Assembly (NCBI GenBank): GCA_950022295.1
Contig: OX465595.1
Location: 66,858,770-66,922,769, forward strand
Source of the DNA: Bromus sterilis
Taxonomy: Eukaryota > Streptophyta > Magnoliopsida > Poales > Poaceae
Direction of reading: 5' to 3'
DNA length: 64,000 nucleotides
Part shown: one piece after another, positions 57,425-64,000 of the stretch
How the letters are laid out: every line of letters begins with the position of its first letter
Numbering within the stretch: position 1 is the stretch's first letter
Notes under the pieces: model-generated
Databases searched by the model: none
What the model was told of the DNA's origin: nothing
Seen by the model: only the letters and a program-made list of their open reading frames with translations
Translations under genes and position numbers: made by a program

Positions 57425-57989
57425 TCCTCTATATTACTAAACCTCCTAGGGGTTGAAGGCCTCTCATTCAATTGAGATCTGACATTGCAATTGGGTTGGC
57501 AATTTTGATTTGGTCCAACCCCTTAGTTGTGTGGTGTATTTTTTCCTTTTATTTAAGTGAAATTGTTTTTTAACTATGCTTTTTGGCTAATAAACTTATG
57601 GTATAATTGTTGTTATAACATAGATTTAAATACTAAACCTCCTAGGGGTTGAAGGCCTCTCATTCAATTGAGATCTGACATTGCAATTGGGTTGACAATT
57701 TTGACTTGGTCCAACCCCTTAGTTGTGTGGTGTATTTTTTCCTTTTATTTAAGTGAAATTGTTTTTTAACTATGCTTTTTGGCTAATAAACTTATGGTAT
57801 AATTGTTGTTATAACATAGATTTAAACTATATAAATACTTAGATTATTCGACGAGCGGTTTATCATTTTTTTGTCTTGCAGTAATTTATTTCAGCTATAT
57901 ATGAATACCAAAGGATGATTGCTAAACTATATCTCTAATAAATGGTCTTAATAATTTTACGGCGTGGCAAAGCGCGATTTTGCTTCTAG
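57425..57989. mobile_element. Helitron-like non-autonomous element
   Basis: 565 bp from TCCTCTATATTAC to TTCTAG, with A before and T after, the expected A^T target. A GC-rich hairpin of the GCGTGGCAAAGCGC kind lies about 12 bases before the CTAG end, as in plant Helitrons. There are no terminal inverted repeats, no TSD and no Rep/helicase. It contains a 196-bp tandem duplication (57435-57826). Confidence 0.55.
57435..57826. repeat. Tandem duplication, 2 x 196 bp
   Basis: Copies 57435-57630 and 57631-57826 differ at about two positions by eye. Both run TACTAAACCTCC ... TAGATTTAAA, and the join is direct. Confidence 0.95.
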
Positions 57990-58164
57990 TAATGATCCGA
58001 TCTTCGAAGACCATATGTCGAACCTTTCAAATGCAACAACAAAATGTGGAATCTATTTTATGAAAACTACCAAAAAAATGTGAAACGAAATGTGACAGAA
58101 AATAAATAAATAGAACAAGTCCATATTGCGAGAGTAGCTGCGAAAATAAGTAAGAGAGTTGCAA
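57990..58164. other. AT-rich spacer
   Basis: Nothing recognisable; low-complexity A-rich stretches. Confidence 0.5.
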
Positions 58165-58564
58165 TTTACAATCTCACGAAAAAGCACAAGTTACTTTTTG
58201 TTGAGGCTGCATATGTCTATACCCGATAACATAGAATTTGCAAAAACCATCACATTCATCTTACATAGATAGGAGGAAGAGAAGACATTTGTGACACAAA
58301 AATATTGTGATTTCCTATAGGATATGTGCACTAATGTTAATAGTCTGAGAAAAAAAAAAGGTCATTTACAATCTCATGAAAAAGCACAAGTTACTTTTTG
58401 TTGAGGCTGCATATGTCTATACCCGATAACATAGAATTTACAAAAACCATCAGATTCACCTTACATAGATAGGAGGAAGAGAAGACATTTGTGACACAAA
58501 AACAATGTGATTTTCTATAGGATATGTGCACTAATGTTAATAGTCTGAGAGAGAAAAAAGGTCA
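58165..58564. repeat. Tandem duplication, 2 x 200 bp
   Basis: 58165-58364 and 58365-58564 are near-identical (differences such as CACG/CATG and a longer A run at the first copy's end). The unit starts TTTACAATCTCA and ends in an A-rich GGTCA. Confidence 0.95.
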
Positions 58565-58905
58565 AAAAAAGAAAATCAATGGTTGTAAAGAAAGAGATCT
58601 TTTATTTACTTGGGGTTCATAACCCGTTATATGATGAAGTGAAAAACATTTAAAAATGATAATTAACGATCTTAGGGAAGGAAGGAAGAAAGATAAAAAA
58701 GACTTACTTCACTGGGTGGCCAGGCCCAGTGAACGCTTTTTATTTTAAATCAGCAAACCTAATCCAGCTAGCTAGCTTAGCTGTTCTAGTGAATGCTTTC
58801 CTCGGCGATGAATATGTCAGCATAAGACTATTTAAACCGCTAGATAAGTTCAGAAGCGACCCGTGTGGTACTAAATTAAACGTCGAACCGATGCTGGTGA
58901 GAGCA
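58565..58905. other. AT-rich spacer
   Basis: No gene seen. The 116-codon open stretch starting at 58729 has no domain and runs into the TIR-bounded block. Confidence 0.4.
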
Positions 58906-59533
58906 ACTAGTTTTAGAGTACTCGTTCGCGGCCCGGCCAGCGAACAGCGCCATGTGTCGCGTTCACAGCGTTTCCTTGGGATTTTGTTTTTTTCTATTTT
59001 TGTATACGCGTTTTTATGTTTAAAATTGGTTTTTTCGGTGATTTTTTTTACTTTCCCGGTTTTCGCACGTTCTTTCTAGACGTTTTGGCGAAAAAAAAAT
59101 CAAAAAAAAAATCGAAAAAAAAGGCACAACCTTACCTCCGCGGGAGGCACGAGTGCCTCCGGAAAAGGCACTCGTGTCTCTAAAAACAGAAAAACGAGGT
59201 ACTTGTGCCTCTTTTTTGAGGCACTCGTGCTTCTTTTTTGAGGTACTCATGCCTAAAAAACAGAAAAACGAGGCACTCGTGCCTCCTTTTTTGAGGCACT
59301 CGTGCCTCTAAAACAAGAAAAACAGAAAAACGTGAAAAGGCACTATCGTGCCTTCATGAGAGGCACCATCGTGGCTCTACGAGAGGCGCTATCGAGGTAG
59401 TGCCTCTCGTGCCTCTAAACAATAGGAAAAATGAAAAAGCGCCAGAACGCGCCACTTGGCGCGCGCTCAAAGCGCCACTTGGCGCGCGCGGAAGAAACGC
59501 AGTGCTCGTTGCAACGAATACTCTTAAACTAGT
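58906..59533. mobile_element. TIR-bounded block with palindromic repeat cluster
   Basis: The ends 58906-58926 and 59513-59533 are inverted repeats of each other (19 of 21 by eye), starting ACTAGTTT. Between them, at 59138-59410, about ten copies of the palindrome-like unit GGCACTCGTGCC / GAGGCACGAGTGCCTC occur in both orientations, with A/T-run linkers and AAAACAGAAAAACG spacers. CGCCACTTGGCGCGCGC occurs twice near 59450-59490. I find no clear TSD, so the family (Mutator-like or other) is open. Confidence 0.5.
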
Positions 59534-60640
59534 GATTTCGGATGCCCGTGCGCTCTCGTTCCAGCAGGTCCACGGTCGCTGGGCCATTTTCTCCTCGGCC
59601 CAGCAGGTAAGGTATAAATGCAAAGAAAAAAAACCATTCAGGCGCCGCAATATTTAACTACATCCGATCCAGGTTTCGAGAGCAACTATTTACCGAGCAC
59701 TTCTTAAGAGATCCACGCAAGGATTACTTTGGGTGTACTGAGAACGCGTTATGTGTGACATCCTGAGCGCTTTCTATGGAATTATTTTATTTTATTTTTG
59801 TACAGACTTAAAATGCATCTGAAATTGAAGAAGCACATACTACCTTAAAACTTTATCCTATCATTCCTAGATGCAAAGTTGATGCAACTACAAAAGAAGA
59901 TAACGGCTTTGTGACATCACTAAAAAATCATACAACTGAGACGAGTTCATAAATAAAGTTGCAATTTAGTGGTTAATCTCGATTTAGTAGACATCACCCC
60001 ACACTAAGTCAAGGAATACAACTATGTAATTTTAAAAAAAAATGCAATTTAATGGTTATTACTGCTTGAGTAGAAACCATGCCTCACTCAATCGAGGAAC
60101 ACAACTATGTAAACTTTGTGTGTTCCATCGGATTTGGTAGGTGTTATATCCTTCATCACATTTTTTTTATTGTTTTCGTGAACTTTTGAACTGCAAAGTG
60201 TACATTATGGTCTCTTACTCGTAATAAAAACATGTTTGTGCTACTAAAATATGTTACGTTACATCATAAGTATCCACCAAAGCTAGTATCATAATTTTTG
60301 AAATAACATGACCCTCTAGTTTAACAACAAATAAATCTGGATGGCTCACAATGAGTCGAGGCCTGAAACAAGAGTCAGCATATCTCTGAATCAGACTCTA
60401 CCGTATGGCTCATTTCGGTGGTGGTTGTTGTTGCGTCCCAGGCAACCAACCCCTAGCCCACCAAGATATGGAACAACAGGGAATTCCACCCCATTGGCCC
60501 GTGTGGTTAGTGATGAGAATTCAAGATGCCACTACCTACATCTCCATCTACATGTGCAAATTATAAAACCAGCTTGGGCCATTACTACAATGTTTGAAGG
60601 TAGATAGTTAAATCGAGGGGGGGCATAAAACTTCGCACAT
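59534..60640. other. Unclassified AT-rich region
   Basis: 1.1 kb with no gene or repeat that I can support. The open stretch 60341-60607 (88 codons) has no domain. Confidence 0.4.
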
Positions 60641-60790
60641 GGTAGGAATGCTCAAACAAAGAACAAATATCGAAAGTCAGTGTACTAAGTTGACTCGAAC
60701 GGAACAAAACGCCAAGGCGGGATAGCCCAGTCTTCCATCCTTCGTCTAATACATTAACATCATCATTATATATTGTTGGGGCTCGGGGCA
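60641..60790 (-). repeat. Inverted scrap of a B-related LTR
   Basis: On the minus strand it resembles 49880-49950 of B: the ACGAAGGATGGAAG...GGCTATCCCGCC block and the CGAGTCA that follows, in the same order with several changes. It is oriented opposite to the B-type LTR that begins at 61143. Confidence 0.6.
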
Positions 60791-61142
60791 GAAAACAATA
60801 ATTTTTCAACCTACGTGATGTTCAAACCCAAGACCTATGCTATGCTGATGCAAGTAACGAAAGGAAATCGATAACATACCAGTATGTAGTCTGTTAAGCG
60901 GGAAACGTTCTCGTGTGAACGTGGGTGATGTAGTCGTACCCGCTGATCCTCGATGCGGCGGAGATCCTTGATGACTCCAGAAGCCACCCAGTCCTTGTAC
61001 ACCGATGACGGGATTACGTCCCCGTCGGAACATTGTTGATGAAGACGTACGCGACATGGCCTCGACGATGAAGTACCACCACAAGTGTAGTGCCTCACGG
61101 GATTACACACAGACGGTGTACCCAATGTTCCCTCCAGACACC
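60791..61142. other. Unclassified GC-richer stretch
   Basis: 352 bases before the diverged LTR. Overlapping open stretches of 92-96 codons on the minus strand carry no domain. It could be gene-fragment or LTR sequence of an unknown family. Confidence 0.3.
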
Positions 61143-64000
61143 TGTAACAGCCCAGTTTTCACCAAAATTAAAAAAATTGTTTTCGGTGTGAATTGTCTGA
61201 TTGTCTGATTTGTTTGCGGTGTTTGCATCCCCGATCTATCGATCGGCGATTATTTTCCCCCCTCTTATCTCGTATCGTACGGAGACCGACCCTTGCCACC
61301 CTGACACTCGACCTTTGCGACACCGGGATTTCACCCGAGCACCGTCGCCACCGGCACAAGTCCAGCCATCGCCACCGGATCGAAAAAACCCGTCTATTTA
61401 ATAAACGGATTATTTTGTGGGGCGCCGAAAAATGTTGTCAGAATATCACCGCAGTGAAGTACGATCGACGGGCCCGACGCGCTGAGCGCGTGGTTCGAGA
61501 TTTCATCGGAATCGGAGTCCGTACGGAGTCTCGGCGGTCACGAACGCGATCACCGGACGCGAGAGAGAGGTACCGAGGGCGTTTGCGTAAACTGGCCAGC
61601 CAACCTGCCTATATAATGACCCCCACCTTCCAAACCAGCCAATTAGGGTTCCCCTATGGCATTTTGCAGCCACCCCCTCAATTTTTGTCCATTTTTCGCA
61701 CCCCAAACCTCCAGATCTCTAAACCCTAACCCCCAGGGACATCCAGGACCGTCAGATCTGAGATCTAAGGGTCCCGGAGAGGCCACGTCACCCCCAACCG
61801 CAGCACAGGCCGCGTCTGGGCCCCGTGGGCCCGAGCCGCCGCCGCCAGGGCCCGCCAAGCCCATCTGGCCGCCCGCTCGTCGTCGGCCATGGAGGAGTCG
61901 CGCCCGAGCCGCCGCTCGTCGCCGGCCACCGCCCCTCGCCGCGCTCCGGTGAGCCCCCGCACGCGCCCCCACTCTTCTCCTCTTCCTCCTCACCTCCTTC
62001 CTCTCTGTCCAGGAGCCGAGCCGCCGCCCGAACCCCGATGGCCGACGAGCCCGCACCGCATACGCGCGCCATGGGAGAGCTCGGCCGAGGTCCCGTCGCC
62101 CGCATACGCGCGCCACCTCGCCGGTGACCTCCTCTGCGCGCGGATCCGGCCACCATGACACCGTCCCCTCCGTCCGCGCTGCTCGCCGACCGCCCTAGAC
62201 CTTGCGCCGCTCGCCGGCGTCGAGCCGGCTGCCGCCGCCGGCTACCACGTCGGGGTCGTCCCCGATCCAGCACATCCAACCGCCAGAGCCAGGCGGGCCG
62301 GCCTGCTAGGCCCCCGCGGCCCACCGCACCGATCCGGCCCAGCCGCCCCTCCAACGCGGCCCAGGCTGCCACAGCCCAGCCAGGCCAGCCTTCAGGCCAG
62401 ATGGGCTGAGCCCATCAGGGGTGAGCTTTTTTTTTCTCCCTCTGCCTCTGTAATTTTTCTAAGTCTGGAAAATATGTGCTGTTGATCCTGTTTTGCAACG
62501 TAATTTCCCGTTGAACCGTAGCTCCGATGAACGTGCCTCCAAAACGAAAGTTGCTCAGTTTTGCGTGCTCTAGCGTTCGTATGTAGAAAGTTTTTCCGTT
62601 TGAGGCCGTCTAGATAATTTATTTCCGCGTCAAAGTGGGTACCAGATCGTTAATGTGCAGCTGTGCTGAAAACTGTTATTTTATTGCAACTTCGGGCGAC
62701 GATTGCTTCGCAACCGTTCGTCGGATATGATTGAATCCTTTTGCATCCTGTTAAGAATTGTTTCTACTTCAGTTCCATGCCTTCACACGTCATATTTTCT
62801 TGCTGCATGTTGATTGTATCTTGCTCCAAAGTAGCTACCCTGCTGTTAGTGTGATGCTGTTTATATTTTGTTGCAACTTCGGTCGACGAGTGTGTCGCGA
62901 CCGTTTATCAGAATTGAGTGATTACAATTGCATATTGTTAAGCATCGTGTCTACTTCATGCCTATGTATTTCTATGTCATGTTGCTGCACTTTTGCATAT
63001 AGTTATACCCCTGTTTATACAGCATGAAAATAATAGTTTCTGCCATGTTGTTTGCTTAATATCTTTTGATCCGTGATGTCTTTTTGCATGATTCTTTTTT
63101 CCATGTCTTCCCTGCCATGTCTACTTTAATTGCATGTCATTTGTGAGCATATTTGCACTCATTACCCTGTTTATGTAATGCTCTAAAGTGTGCTTCCTGA
63201 TGTTGGCAGTTTGTGCCCGTAACTTGTTTTGCTAGTATCTTTTTAACCGTAACTCCGTTTGGGGTGTTCTTTATATGTAAACTGTTTAGTTTTTCGTGTA
63301 CTTTGTGTTTATGCTATTGTTTGATGCTGTTAACCAACCTAAAATATGGTTTAGGACAGAACAGTACCAAATCCTTTAATTGTCGTGAGGCACTTAGTGT
63401 TATGCCATGTTTAGGGTGTTGCCTCGCTTAACTTGACTAGTATAGGTAGTTTACTTTGTGCTTAACCTTTTGTCATGTTTGTGTGACATGCCATGCTTGG
63501 GTGCCTTGCCATGTTAATAACCGTTGGTTGATCACCTGTAGCTAAGCAACTTGAACCACCGTAAATGTGGGGTATCATCGTGTGTGACGAGTACTCCACC
63601 TAAATTGTTAGTAACCGTTCTCGACGGTAGGTGCGATGTCTCGTGTTGCCTTCTTGTTGATGCTTGCTCGTGTTTTCTTCGTAGTAATAGATGCTTGCTC
63701 GTTGATTGCTTTCCAGTGTTTACCGTCTTGTGTGCTTCCGCGGGTACCTCTCGGAGACGATGCGAGCTTGCGATCAACTACACCTTCGGAACCCGACCTT
63801 TCAACAGGCAAGGACTATACATTACTTATGATCCATTCTATTTCAACCAGCGGTTTGCATGCTAGTCTAGGCTAGGTTCGATGTTTGATCCTACCACATG
63901 TTTATAGCCTCTTTTAAACCGATACAGCCATGTCCCCTCCCAGAAAACCTTGTACTACTATGTTACTATTGCTCGTTGCTCAGCCCCTGCTTAGTATGCA
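61143..64000 (+). repeat. Diverged B-type LTR, cut by the window end
   Basis: Starts TGTAACAGCCCAG and follows B through the promoter (TATATAA at 61610-61616) to about 61690. It departs from c2/c3 over about 61700-63350, where GC-rich leader and AT-rich parts are largely different, and matches again from about 63360 to 64000. It is a related subfamily. The right end and any TSD partner lie outside the window. The 537-bp open frame at 61193-61729 and the Pro/Arg-rich ones at 61643-62409 are not kept in c2/c3. Confidence 0.85.

Noticed and set aside
59138..59410. CRISPR-like array
   Set aside because: The units are in both orientations, spacers are simple A/T runs and not unique sequences, and the genome is a plant.
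61643..62409. Several overlapping Arg/Pro/Ala-rich frames
   Set aside because: All strands and frames are open together in this GC-rich LTR leader, which is composition, not coding.
1..64000. Host protein genes or tRNA/rRNA genes
   Set aside because: Every long frame with recognisable domains belongs to a mobile element, and I found no tRNA or rRNA signature. tRNA-like matches are retrotransposon primer sites.

Overview
This window is an intergenic stretch of a large, repeat-packed grass genome, and I see no intact host gene. The evidence is back-to-back Ty3/gypsy LTR retrotransposons, LTRs of up to about 4.3 kb, LTR ends of the TGATACGTC...GACGTATCA type, a Stowaway MITE with a degraded CTCCCTCCGTTC end, and a decayed LINE. 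I infer a Pooideae grass, most likely Triticeae. This rests on familiarity with these repeat styles, not on a search.

The layout is a nest whose order can be read from target-site duplications (TSDs). S is an old minus-strand gypsy LTR at 2681-33759. It is split by T, a minus-strand Tat-clade element at 3614-30652 (TSD AGGTG). T is itself split twice: by E, a minus-strand non-autonomous element at 8348-17104 (TSD GGTGC), and by C, a plus-strand non-autonomous element at 19845-29164 (TSD CCTCC). E's 5' LTR carries a solo LTR, D, at 13926-15477 (TSD GCCCC). To the left of S are an LTR tail (1-859) and an E-type LTR fragment (865-1882).

To the right, A is a Tekay/Del-type chromovirus at 33804-55728 (TSD AAAGA). 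It sits in a decayed LINE whose remains flank it. A has gag and a full set of pol domains, broken by stops and frameshifts. Its 3' LTR holds B (46356-55528), a tandem LTR-internal-LTR-internal-LTR array of a family with 3.5-3.7 kb LTRs and a 0.6 kb non-coding interior. One side of B's TSD survives (ACTAA). The other side was lost in a deletion that also removed 614 bp of A's LTR. From 55734 to 61142 lie LINE remains, a MITE, a Helitron-like element with an internal tandem duplication, a second tandem duplication, a TIR-bounded block of small palindromes, and an inverted LTR scrap. A diverged B-type LTR starts at 61143 and runs off the window.

The autonomous machinery present (T pol, A pol) is mutated. 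C and E keep gag-protease remains but no reverse transcriptase or integrase, so they would have needed a partner element. The most unusual coding signal is in T: between the end of pol and the 3' LTR, on the strand opposite to T's own genes, lies a B3-like DNA-binding-domain reading frame with its own TATA box, followed by two tandem-repeat arrays.
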